A DNA stretch of 64,000 bases from Reticulitermes lucifugus. Its lineage: Eukaryota > Arthropoda > Insecta > Blattodea > Rhinotermitidae. The notes beneath the pieces are model-generated. The model was not told where the DNA came from, searched no databases, and worked only from the letters and a program-made list of their open reading frames with translations. The stretch is taken from contig JAKCWW010000898.1 in the NCBI GenBank assembly GCA_026260175.1, forward strand, positions 1 to 64,000, written 5' to 3'. Shown here in pieces: positions 10,885-21,599 of the stretch. Made by a program: the position numbers and the translations under genes. The stretch's first letter is position 1; the number at the start of each line of letters is the position of its first letter.

Positions 10885-11095
10885 ATGAAGATGGTAAGGT
10901 TGTCAGCCCTATGCACCGGCCGCCTTTACCCCCAGGAGACACTCCTGGTACTCATTTCTGTTAGAGACTGAGTCGACCTCAGAGCCATAGAGCGGCAGGA
11001 AGGATTAAGTCAATGAAAAATCCAATGAACCCACCGGGAATCGAACCCGCTTCCGTGCGGCTTGTAGCGCAGTGCTTAAACCAACTGCGCGTGCT
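10885..11095 (-). mobile_element. SINE-C, tRNA-derived (copy 1, complete)
   Basis: On the minus strand the head reads GCGCAGTTGGTTTAAGCACT (box A-like) and then GGGTTCGATTCCCGG (box B-like). The body contains CATTGACTTAATCCTTCCTG and the tail has GGCCGGTGCATAGGGCTGAC. It is the only gap-free near-complete copy here; two others contain N runs. Confidence 0.85.
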
Positions 11096-13464
11096 GTTTA
11101 TAATATATGTGCTTAAAAATCTATGTTTTACGGAACATAGTTTAAAATAATTTGGAGGCTTAAAAATGTAAATCGTCTACATGAGCTTAAAACTCAAACC
11201 ACGAACGTTGCTACCCAAGGGAATTACTTCTGAGGATCATTTGTAGTTTGTGGGTCGGGGGGGGGGGTAAGATGTTCTCTGAACTGATGCAAAAATTAAA
11301 TAAATCTTTCTTAAATACATACACCTTCATTAAAATATTCCTATCTAATCCTATGAAGCTTGTTATACTTTCCTGACGTGAACGAAATTACAGCGGACAA
11401 AAACCCAGAGACATAAAAACAAGACAAAGTTTTCCTACTTTTTCTTTTATATTGGCAAGAGCGAAATGGTGGGTCTTCTGTCCTCAATTTGCATTTTGTT
11501 TGCCGTCCTCATTTTAACCCAACCACAGAAGAAACCACGTAACTTACACGTAGTAACGTTCCCACGTATAATTTGTTAGACTTATACTGCCTGCCCCATC
11601 CCCAAACTCACTTCTTCCATCACCCACACTACTATTTCTAGAAACTGGATTATAACTCGCGGAGCCACACGTTCTCTTCAAGCTACAGGATGGTAAATGC
11701 TTCTTGTATAATTTAAGTATATACCAGCTACAGCAGTATTCACGACGACTGTAGATGAAAAGCCAATATTAGACGTGCACTCTATAAAAGTATAAGGCAA
11801 ACAGACTGAATTTAGAATAAACGTGACATCGCACTTAAATGGGAAAACACTGTGAAGATAGTTTTCAATATGCTGATTCCAGTTGCAATCATGGACTTCG
11901 ATGAGAATGATTTTCTACAGCGTCCCTCAAACATTCTTTGATGCGTAACCTTTTCGAATTTGATGAAGATGGGGGGTCCATAGACACATACAAGCCACAC
12001 ATTAAACGTTAAATGTGCTGCAGGCTAATATATTTATGTTAATATAGAATAAAAGGAAAGTATAACTGAACACACTGAAGAACAGTACCACGTATAGTCA
12101 ACTTGAATTCACGGACTTCAATTATAGTTTATTACTACTTGCTTGGTCTGCAAACCATGAATTTCTTTCATTAATTTTTTGAACCATTACTATATAGGCG
12201 GATTCATAAACAGAGTTCACTCATGTCAGTGCCAATTAAGCACACTGCAAAATTAATACAACTTGATACTTCTCTTCAGAATTTAGTGTCACTTGCTGAA
12301 GAATTCTACAATGTCAACTTTGTCACTGGACTAGGTATCTGCGGAGCCCTTTAGTTCCGTGCAGCACACTTTAAGAACCGCTAATTTATTGAACGGAGCT
12401 TGCAATGTTAAACTAGCATAACACAAATGCAGAAACACAAACATGGCAGGAGTTACGAGTACATGTTTAAACGTGTTGCAAGATAAGCGGACTGGAGTCC
12501 CGAGAGTTGGCAAGCAGCGTTCCGCTGTCTAATTTACAATCATTGCCTAAATTCTGCAGTCTGCTGGAAGACATGAAGTTCACGTTATGATGATTGGTAC
12601 ACAGCGGTTTGAACCTGACTGCGATACAAAGCACAGCAACATCTAATCAACAGTAACTGGGTCTAATTCAATTTAATTTGGACAGAATAATCCAAAGAAT
12701 GCTTGACAGTCTATTTGCTTGCGAAGAGAAGTCAGGTCCACACAGCCTCCTAACGACTACTTGCAGGACCAGAAGCTACACTGCGCCTTCAAAGGGTAAC
12801 TAATATCATCACTTAATATAAATCCGCGAATGACAACAAGTGAAGAATATTTACGAATAGAGAATATTCAGCCTTTTTTACATAACGGAATTTCATCTCG
12901 GGGTAAAAATATTAAAACGCCTATCTCCATTCATGAGTACGCAGGCTACGAGTTAAAAGTGACTGACAGATTTGTATTAAAAATGCATGGAATAGTTTTC
13001 TTGAATTTAACGCCTTTCTTGCTACACTCGATATGCATTGAGTTCAAACATTCAGTTCCTCCTTGTACATGTTAAATGAACAGCATTATCAGTGAAAATA
13101 AATTTTTTGACACCTCTGACCATCTGCAGCACACTACAGACTGAATTACAACATAAAGAAAAGATTAAACAAAATAATATCTTTGGATGCTCAATTTAAT
13201 ATTGCGGTGGTTATTTTGTCACATGATTTGTAAGAAGCCAATAGACATGAACAACAAACCTCTTTAATAATGTCGAAGTTTCAAAGGAGGCAATAGAATG
13301 CCGATCTGTTCTATCACGTTTCTAACACAAAAATGTATCACAGATGGATGCAACTGCAAGATTCAATCAATATGCCTAAGTTGTATGGCTACAAAGCTGC
13401 ACTGGAGTTTAATTTTTTGAGATAATCCACCCCCTTCCCAGTTGCCAAATTTGAGGTCTTCATT
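11096..13464. other. unannotated AT-rich stretch
   Basis: Contains a poly(G) run at about 11258-11267 and many short frames without motifs. An isolated box B-like GGTTTGAACC near 12608 is not backed by a box A. No gene is supported. Confidence 0.5.
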
Positions 13465-13616
13465 GATGTGACGCCGTGTCGCTGGATTAGTGTCTCCCGA
13501 CGTTTCGAAGGAACGTAGTACCTTCACCTGTTTTGACCCCTCGGCCCTTGAAGATGAAAGCACTACTTTCCTTCGAAACGTCGGAAAATACTAACCCAGC
13601 GACACGACGTCACATC
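13465..13616. repeat. inverted-repeat element carrying paired hammerhead-like motifs (family 2)
   Basis: The arm at 13465-13529 is the reverse complement of 13552-13616 in about 56 of 65 positions by eye, with a 22-bp spacer. The right arm holds GAAGATG, a GAAAG/CTTTC stem and CGAAACGTCGG; the left arm holds the same motif reversed. The outer part (GACACGACGTCACATCCCAG and on) recurs at 49.83 kb as CGACACTGCGTAACATCCCA. Confidence 0.7.
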
Positions 13617-14635
13617 CCAGAAGAACTGAATCCTCTGCATCTCGGTTGTTTACAAATTACATGTGGTGTTCTCGACACGTTGAAGCTGCGGAAGGCGGTA
13701 GAGCTGCTAACAGCACTAAACTGTTCGTACAGTTTAGCCAGCAGTTATGACACATTTCTACCTCCCCAAGCGAGCAGGGAGATGGAAGCGACGCTGGTTC
13801 TTCCTACCCATATATCGATCTATGACATGCCGCCGTTCACTGGTTTGTTAAAACTGACTGCGCTTCAATACTAATTATGAAGACTTAGTCAAGTGGTAAT
13901 TTATACTCTAATGTAGTGCACGTGCAAAGTAATATAATATCGTAAAATCATGGTGTCCGTAATAATGAAAGGGCGATGGCACCTGTTAAAGCAGAGGTGA
14001 GTTACGCTTATCCTAAATCAAGAATATTTGTGAAATACTACAGGGCGATTATGCATAAATAGACAGAACACATTATTCGCATACTTTACTTCTCAAAAGT
14101 GGAAGTAAGTGGATTCATAATATCAAGATGCTGTGTGTGTGTGTGTGTGTGTTTTTTGTCTGTGGGTCACCCTTTTCAACTCTGAAACTATTTGGCCGAG
14201 TTTCACGAAAGGTAATATGAATAATACGCCATTGGAGGACACCCCAACACAGTACTTCTTAATTGCCTAAGTCAATAATAACGACTAACGACACAGCAAT
14301 CGCGCGAACTTTTGAGGTGGGAGCCACTGTACTTCAAGGTCCCTAAATTATATACGGTGACAGACTTCGCAAATTCTGCAACGTTTTAAAGGTGATAGCT
14401 TTTTTACAGCGTGAAAGAACAGGAAAGCGACCGTGGGAATATTTTGATTTCGGTTTGGAGGCGATAACTAAGGAACTAATAAAGGTAGGTGTGTGAAAAT
14501 TTGTAAGGACATACGAGTAAGAGCGTAAACACATCTATGCATTGTGTAGGACAGGTTATTTATACGTCAACGATTGATTATAAACATGAGAGCAATGAGG
14601 TTTCACCCGACACACAAAATACACATTTAAGTAAA
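13617..14635. other. unannotated stretch with a short hairpin and (TG)n
   Basis: Holds a (TG)10 tract at about 14132-14151 and a short hairpin, CTAAACTGT and ACAGTTTAG around TCGT, at about 13720-13741. The text following the TG tract (about 14160-14215, with TTTGGCCGAGTTTCACGAAA) is of the kind seen in LINE 3' regions. No gene is supported. Confidence 0.45.
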
Positions 14636-15118
14636 ACCTAACTAACCAACTAACTAATTATTTAACTAACTCCATATAGCAAAGACCTTCTTCAAAAGGT
14701 CAGAGCTCCTCAGCTATTAAAGAATTTTCCACAATTTTATGCAACCCCAAGCATCATTACTGTTTTCACGACAGCCTGCCAACTGTCCCTATCCTGAACA
14801 AAATCAGTCCAGTCCAAGCCCTACAAAAAAATTTTTTTAAATCCTTTTTATTGTTATTCTCCCATCTAAGACTACGTTTTCCAAGCGGCCTCTTTCCTTC
14901 ACATTTGTCCACCAAAGCCAACGTGCAGCTCTCCTCTCCTCCGTAAGTGCCACATGCCCCACACTTCTCAATCTTCTCAATTTTATCCCCCGGATAATAT
15001 TTGGTGAGGAGTGCAGATCACGAAGCTCCTCAATGTGCAGTTTCCCCCTTTCCCTTGTTACCTCGCCCCTCTTAGGCCCAGATATTTTCCTGAGAACCCT
15101 ACTTAAATAAAACCACAA
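14636..15118 (-). mobile_element. LINE family 2, 3' fragment (copy 2, best preserved coding)
   Basis: The minus-strand 93-codon frame (15118-14837) contains GEVTRERGKLHIEELRDLHS followed by SPNIIRGIKLRRLRSVGHVA and RLENVVLDGRI, a typical C-terminal region of insect non-LTR reverse transcriptases (RRLRxxGHVAR motif). Below it lies a 3' UTR and then a TTAG-type tail: the plus strand shows CTAACTAACCAACTAACTAA at the element edge. The rest of the frame toward the tail is broken. Confidence 0.8.
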
Positions 15119-15284
15119 AAATCAAATGAAACAATAATGATGATATTACATATTTTCAACTATAAATGTATATGACGTAAAAAAGCACAGGCATGGTCTT
15201 TGAATTGTGCTCAAAACTTCTTCCTTTAGCCTATATTTTGTCTAAGAAAGCCATAAAACGACGAAAAATCTCAGTAAAGATATT

Positions 15285-15372
15285 CGATACACAGACAGAG
15301 ATTCGAACCGACCGCCTCCCAAACGCATGTGAAGGTCGGTAGTGTCTCAGACAAAGTTACTATTGTTCTGGT
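15285..15372 (-). mobile_element. tRNA-like SINE head fragment
   Basis: The minus strand reads GGTCGGTTCGAATCTCTGTC (box B-like) downstream of a box A-like TAACTTTGTCTGAGAC. It is too degenerate for a tRNA gene. No body was traced. Confidence 0.4.
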
Positions 15373-15374
15373 CC

Positions 15375-16654
15375 GTCGCCTGTGAATGTTTCTAAATAAT
15401 GAATTATTAATACCGTTCTATCCAGCAATGGCGCGCGTCATGCGATCAAATTGGGTCATTCCAAGCCAAAATACTTAGCTTTCATAAACACAATTTGAAC
15501 TTATTCATGAAACGGAACGTACAAGTGAAAAATAATCCAACCTTCTTTTCAATAAATATTACATCCAATTTTGAGTCCCATCGTATAATGTAAATCTAGC
15601 CTTGTGTCACAGTTACTCGGTCTCCCCCTATCTCTGAGAACAAGCACATAAAGTCAATTTTAGCTGTGGTTGTAATATTTTTTGGAGATTGGATGGAGCG
15701 CCAGATGTGCCGCCTCACTATCGATTTTCTAGAGCACTGGCCTGGTTAGCAGCATAATGACTAACCATCTTCTTTGTAATTCCTGATGAGAAATTTGATT
15801 ATCCAGCTTTTCGTTCGTAAAACATATTAAAACACATATCTTATCATTACTGTAAGGCCATTAGGGAAATGAATTACCAGGATGCTGTATTTCATAGTAC
15901 TTGGTGAAAATAAATTTAAAATTTAATTTCCGAGAAAAGTAAACACAAACAACGGCCGTCAAACACTAGCAGTTTCTAATCAGGATGTAACATTCTATGG
16001 CATTTAGTAATATTAGCACTGTTATGCGTATTATCTCAGCATATATAGAGAGATAAACCTTATTAATCTCTCGTGAAATTCAGATCACTTAAAGATTGTT
16101 AATTAACATAATTATTTGTGATTACACTAGACTAATTACTGGTACGATCGGAGTAAAAAATGCTCTATAATCAAAAGCGTCATCATTATACACTTTTCCA
16201 ATTTTTCGTATCAGTGAATGTTGTCTTCTGGGTCGTGACGTCGTACAGTGTTATATATGGATATCAATGTTCCTCGAAATGTTGGTATCCACCTACAAGA
16301 CCACGCGGTGTTACAACCAAGAATATTTTAACGGCAGTTATTAAATCAAAAAAATTAGCTGACAAGGGCACACGGGGATTTACGAAAGTGCACATTTTGG
16401 GCTGAGAAACTGGTGACAGGTAATAGGTTGAATTGGCTAGAGGTAGGAGGTGTAACAAAATTGGAACAAGACTTAAAGAAATATGTACGGAGGCACACAC
16501 TGTATTGAAATTAATAATAATATCAAACGGCGAGCTATTGTTTTGAAAGTGATGAATATTCTGCATCATTGTGGAACTCCTCTGCAGACCACATAAATCC
16601 CATATAGCAAACCTACAAAAGCGGTAATGCTTCTCATAGTCGTCTCTGGGAGTT
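15375..16654. other. unannotated stretch
   Basis: Short frames only. The block TTCTAATCAGGATGTA at about 15974-15989 also occurs near 3222-3237 and may mark an old dispersed repeat. No gene is supported. Confidence 0.45.
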
Positions 16655-16770
16655 CCCTGATTCGAATCTCGGCCGGAGCCCCGACTATCCTGACTCAGAT
16701 TTTGGTGTCTTTCCTCGGTCTGACAGGAAAATATTGGGACAGTACCTCATTATTACTTTCACACCATTTC
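16655..16770 (+). mobile_element. partial tRNA-like SINE fragment (SINE-E type)
   Basis: GATTCGAATCTCGG at about 16662 is box B-like. It is followed by TTTCCTCGGTCTGACAGGAA, similar to the post-head region of the other SINE-E copies (GTGGTTTTCCTCA motif at 46.95 and 55.58 kb). Confidence 0.4.
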
Positions 16771-17159
16771 CAATTCGCTGTTACAATAACAATAACATGC
16801 GACATTAGGAATATACAGTTTGAGCTTCTGACAGAATAGTAAACAAGCCATAAATAAATACATAAACAAACACAAGACTTGCTGATGGTGGTAACATTGA
16901 ATGACATTTAACCTTTCAGAAACTCGGCATTAAGTCATGCCAAATGTTACCCTTCGGCCATTATTACGAGACTGGCTGCGTGTAAATGGGGTATAGCTAG
17001 TATCAAGGGCTAAAACAAGCCGGCAAGTCATAATATAGGCACCAAATCTTACGGTTATCCAACATGTTCTTAAAATCGCTTCCGTCCTGATAAACGCAAC
17101 CTCGTCACATCAGCACGAATTCAACATTGTTTTACACATAGAGTATGTTTCCTGAGAGA

Positions 17160-17452
17160 GCTGTGTGTAGCGTAGTCAGTTTACTGGCAAGGCTAAGTGC
17201 TGGATAACCGAAAAATCGTGGTATGATTCCCGGCAGAGAAAACCCGATATTTCTCTTCTCCAAAACGTCCAAACCGGCTAAGCGGCCCAAACAGCCTCCT
17301 ATTCAATGGGTGTCGAGGACGCTTTCCTGGCGTGTAAAGCGACCAGGGAGTAAAGCTGACCACTGTAGTGCCAAGGCCGAGAATGGGTGGAACCACACCT
17401 CACTCACCCACACGCCTTCATGGCGTGCACACGGACAACTTTACCGTTAACG
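17160..17452 (+). mobile_element. SINE-B, tRNA-derived (copy 2)
   Basis: The head contains GTAGCGTAGTCAGTTTACTG (box A-like) and GGTATGATTCCCGG (box B-like). The tail contains CGCCTTCATGGCGTGCACAC and TTTACCGTTAAC, matching in reverse the copy at 39150. Two overlapping 67-75 codon frames are by-products. Confidence 0.8.
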
Positions 17453-18104
17453 TATGTGCACTGTTTTATATTGCGGTGTTCTGGGTTATTACACCGTGCA
17501 GTCTGGTAGGTGGACACTAACGTTTCTACCTTCGCGGTAGAAGTAACTTATTTCAACGCAAAAGACGGAGGCAGTATATTGCTCGAAACAATTATAACAA
17601 CCTGGCAGACCACAAGCTGATATAACCCAGACGGACATGGTGTGTATGATCTTCACCGCGGTGAGAACTCCAAATATTGTAAACGTTTGCTGTCAATTTA
17701 AACACTGGCCTAATACATAAACTACTGACAATTAATAACTCTTATTAAGTTAATCATAACGTCTTAACTATGTTTTGCATGACTCTCAAACATAAACATG
17801 AAAAATTTGTAATAATCTACAGAATTAGTTTAATGGCTACTTTCTTAAAGTCTTCAGCTGAAAGAGGGATTATGCTCATATTCTAGAATTAATCTGGTAT
17901 TTGGATGCAATTAAATAAGTAGGCCTATATTGATACTTTTGAACGTTCTTTATCTTACAACACTGTCAGTAAATCAGAGTAGCCCATACACCGTAGAATA
18001 ATCGGAAGACAGTACACGATGAGGTGCAAGGAATGTGGCAGGAAGAATTCACAGACCTAGGGTACTACCGCTGCATGTGTCTGGAAGAACTGAGTACAAC
18101 TACG
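17453..18104. other. unannotated stretch
   Basis: AT-rich sequence with no supported feature. Confidence 0.5.
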
Positions 18105-18205
18105 AGAGGCAAAGGTAATATAGTCTTTGTCACTGCCGAGATTCGAACGAGACACTTCCTAATTCTGACGCTTTATGGCCTGAGAAAGCTCGCTCGGTAT
18201 GTACA
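18105..18205 (-). mobile_element. tRNA-like SINE head fragment
   Basis: The minus strand shows CGAGCGAGCTTTCTCAGGCC (box A-like) and CTCGTTCGAATCTCGGCAG (box B-like), about 40 bp apart as in tRNA-derived SINEs. The body is not traced. Confidence 0.45.
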
Positions 18206-18599
18206 GATAAGTTCACTACAAAATTTCCAATTTCAATCTGTTTGTTCTCTTTCGCACAGTCACTAAACTTCACTCACACTTGAGCGCTTTGTCGGATAAT
18301 TACGTCTATATCAGAGTTTTTCACATACTTCACTGGCATAACATAACAATTACTTCAACTTTATTTTCTGTTGTTTTAATATTTTTACGACAAACGTTAT
18401 AACCGCACAAATTTAAGCAAAATTCAAAATCACTTTAATGTCCTCTCAGACAGTTTAACAAAGTCACCTTTTTTCGTTATTTATCTATTTAATGACCATG
18501 TACCAACCAGTGTAATTGAGAAGTTACAGAGTAAATGTTGTAACATAAACATGGATGGAGAACAGGTGTGGAAATCTGCATGGACCCTTTAATACATTA

Positions 18600-18752
18600 G
18601 CTGGCAAATCGACAAAATAAAATAGATATAGCCGAAAAGACACCAAAATAATGTGCCATTACAAGGTTCGAACCGTGTATACTCCATATAATATAGCGGC
18701 CTGTAACTTTGCCGTACCTTATAATGTAATAATAATAATAATAATAATAATC
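18600..18752 (-). mobile_element. tRNA-like fragment next to an (AAT)n tract
   Basis: The minus strand has GGTTCGAACCTTG (box B-like, near 18663-18675) downstream of GGCAAAGTTACAGGCC. A perfect AAT trinucleotide tract lies at 18728-18752. The tract sits at the head side of the fragment, so it may be the tail of a different retroposon. Confidence 0.4.
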
Positions 18753-20034
18753 TTAAACAAAGAAGACATCGGTAAGGAGAAGGGGAAGTGTGAAGTCCCA
18801 CGTACACAGTTGCAATTTTATAAAGCTTAGTGACATTTATAAACAACCACACGCTCTACAGTTATAAACTTTGGCATATACGCAGGTGAGAGATGTGTCT
18901 ACCTAATGGATATTTTAAAGACGGCTTTGGAAAAAATAACAAAAGTACGTTTACAAATAAATCACAGTACAGAAGGATACGGAGTAGCCTCAAATATATG
19001 TGTGCCAAATTTCAAAATGGTACAGTTTTGACTGCACCTAAGTTTAACAAAATTAACGTTACCTTGATGAGACTTCCAATATCCCTTTAAGAAAATCCTC
19101 TGTATATAGCCGATTTAAAGAAGAATATTTCTTAGAATATATTAAGCTTACTTCCCAGCTTATTTATAGACGCCAAGGTACAAGTAAAACACACGCCATC
19201 TGGAACATAAATATTGAGTGTTTCAGCATTCCAAATATTTCTGCTTCCCGCCGCATTGCATTCGGTTTGAGACTTCCTGTTGCCTATCGTGGTACCGCTC
19301 TTTCCTTTCTGTGAACATTTCTCACATCCTAAAACTGCTGTATTAAATATTATCAGCTGAGTAACATACAGCGGTTTGAACCCTTTCTCTTAGAATTCCA
19401 AGGAACACGATTACAGAGTCTTGAGAAATTCAAGCAGACTGTAAATCCTCCCTTAAGGTGGTGGTGCATGAAGAATTCAAAGGAAGTTTTGAGGAATATT
19501 TGCAGCCCACAGACTTTCTTTACTAGGGAAGCAATAAAGCTTAAACGAAAATACCTCGCTACGTGCTTCAGATAAGAAAACAAATGCATTCACTACACGA
19601 ATAAAATATGGTTTCTGAAGTAACATATTGTATATTTAAAACATAACAACAATACAAAAGTATGTGGCAGTACAGGCACTCACGTGTAGCCCTACAGAGG
19701 TGAAAAGTGTTGGTTAAATTCACTAGCCAGAAAAATATTACACTCTTACCCACACGGGAAATCGCAGCTGTTGTAACGTGTTGTTACGCAGCGACCTATT
19801 TATGTAGCATACAATAATTACTTACAAAATAGGCCTGCTGTCATTTATGTTATGTACTGCAACGCACAGTGTACTCTCCGAAGCCTACCTAGACATAAAA
19901 AACATAGCAGAAGCTAATTATTAACGAGTAAGTTCGAAGATTTCTCTACTGAACAGCCTTAATTTTTCACTCCTCACGGACGACGGAACAAGCGCGTTTT
20001 TTGAGTGTTGTGCGTGTGTCTATGTATATGCTTA
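18753..20034. other. unannotated stretch
   Basis: Short frames of 61-87 codons with no motif. An isolated GGTTTGAACCC at about 19374 is box B-like but has no partner box A. Confidence 0.5.
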
Positions 20035-20175
20035 TATACATACATACACACATACATACATACATACATACATACATACATACATACATACATACATACA
20101 TACATACATACATACATACATACATACATACACACACACATACGTACATACATATTCACATTCATACATACACAC
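20035..20175. repeat. (TACA)n microsatellite
   Basis: About 30 nearly perfect tetranucleotide units, with short CACA interruptions near 20048 and 20130. The four frames crossing it encode only low-complexity repeats such as MYVC and HTYI and are not genes. Confidence 0.95.
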
Positions 20176-20224
20176 AATAATATACAAAATGGATACAAAG
20201 GTACTTATTGTACTTGGGACTGGA

Positions 20225-20272
20225 TTCAGCTGGCTCAGAAGCGGGCTGAGTTGTGGCCACAAACCAGCTGAA
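20225..20272. other. potential three-way junction (cloverleaf-like structure)
   Basis: TTCAGCTGG at 20225-20233 pairs perfectly with CCAGCTGAA at 20264-20272. Inside, CTCAG (20234-20238) pairs with CTGAG (20246-20250) over a 7-nt loop, and TTGTGGCCACAA (20251-20262) is a perfect palindrome that can form a second arm. Only one base (20263) is left unpaired at the junction. Function unknown. Confidence 0.6.
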
Positions 20273-20477
20273 CAATAACTCTGTTCCAAGGAGCTTGTTA
20301 CGATATTCCCATATTTGTATGCAATATGTTTGCGGATTTGTGTGCGTGTGTGTATTTGCTTACTTGTCTGCCTCACGTTACGTACGCATTTTTGACAATC
20401 ATTGACCCAAAGACCCTATCTTAATTTCATTTGACAGTAGGATTGTAGTGTGCCATGAAATTAGAAGGATGTGAAAT

Positions 20478-20632
20478 GAAGTGGCGTAGCCTAGGGTAAG
20501 GTAATACTCCGCTATTTTGCGATAGGCACAGGGAAAGACTATGAAAAACCTTAATCAAGGCAGTCGGTGTCCTGACCAAGAGTCGAACCACGCACGCCAG
20601 ATAACACGTCAGAAATGTTCTGCATCAACCAC
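20478..20632 (-). mobile_element. SINE-E, tRNA-derived (minus-strand copy)
   Basis: The minus strand begins with AAGGTGGTTGATGCAGAAC (box A-like) and GTGGTTCGACTCTTGG (box B-like), then continues through TTTTTCATAGTCTTTCCCTG toward GGAGTATTACCTTACCC. The order and spacing fit a tRNA-derived SINE. Confidence 0.6.
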
Positions 20633-20639
20633 CTTGCAC

Positions 20640-21540
20640 GGTTCACTGAGTCTCAACTCAAATTCATAATTTCAGTCAGTGCTGTTATTGCGAAATACGC
20701 CCATTTAAACGGACTCTGTTCAAAGGGTAAAACAACTGAAAGAGCAAAAGCATTACCAGCAGTAATTCTTGTCGACTTTGTATTTCGTAATCAGCTTCAG
20801 CATGCACCACAGAACGTCCCAAAACGTAATGCAATTTAACGCAAAGCATCAAAACAATCAAATTAATTGGCGGTAAATATCGAAATATCTGATCTAAAGA
20901 TGTCAACAACATAAATGTCTGGCCCATGCACAGCAGTCCCCACCCCAGACCACCAGTCGCTCAATTTATTGTTATTCCACCTCTGTAATGAAGAGCTCAA
21001 TAATAGGACTAAGCTATTTATGATATTGCAGCTGGATAGCTCACTTGTGTGCAATTCTGTTTACAAAGAAGGCAATGTTCCATGGTTGTTCGCGCGAGTT
21101 CCACTTCATTCTAGCAGATGGGACGAACAAAACAGCCCCCTGTTGTCCAATGTTTCACCGTGAAGCTTCGCACAAAGTCTTCTGTATAATATAAACTTCC
21201 ACTCCATCGAGCAAAGTACAGCGCCTTTTTGATAGCTGAAACCTCTCATCAGGTTCATACAGGTTCAGTTTATGATTAATTCAGCGGTACGTCATTTAGC
21301 AACGCTGTGAGAGCGAAGGTTATTACCCTAAATTAGGAACATGCCAGTAATAATGGCTGGCTTATGGAGATACGGGTGATTTTTAAAGCGTAAAATTGAC
21401 ATGAACACTGCGAAATGCCACCAAAAACAGCTATAAGGGTAATATTAAAGGTTGCGTGACAATGCTGTTCATGATCACTGATATAAGCCCAAAAATTCAC
21501 TTGTAGTCAATTTACATACATTATACTCGTAATTACGTAT
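20640..21540. other. unannotated stretch
   Basis: Short overlapping frames on both strands and no recognised motif. Confidence 0.5.
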
Positions 21541-21545
21541 TACGT

Positions 21546-21590
21546 CGTCCTATATGTTTCGGCGCTTCTGGGCCATCATCAGGGAGAAGC
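21546..21590 (-). ncRNA. hammerhead-ribozyme-like motif, family 1 (well-preserved core)
   Basis: On the minus strand: TTCTCC, then CTGATGA (21576-21582), a stem with GGC/GCC, GAAAC, ATATA, then GGACGA. CTGANGA and GAAA are the conserved catalytic segments of hammerhead ribozymes. TTCTCC and GGACGA pair in five of six positions as stem I. The stem III segment ACATAT is minimal. As in all family 1 copies here there is an extra T between CTGANGA and stem II, so catalysis is not assured. Confidence 0.55.
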
Positions 21591-21599
21591 AAATGCTAG

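Noticed and set aside
11255-11268. Poly(G) runs at 11.26 and 28.88 kb as G-quadruplex elements
   Set aside because: Single G runs with no further G tracts nearby; flanks are unrelated.
12600-12620. Isolated box B-like motifs at 12.6 and 19.37 kb
   Set aside because: No box A at the right distance and no SINE body follows.
20005-20376. Four overlapping 60-114 codon frames over the TACA tract
   Set aside because: They encode only tetranucleotide-driven repeats such as MYVC and HTYI and exist on both strands, as expected for a microsatellite.
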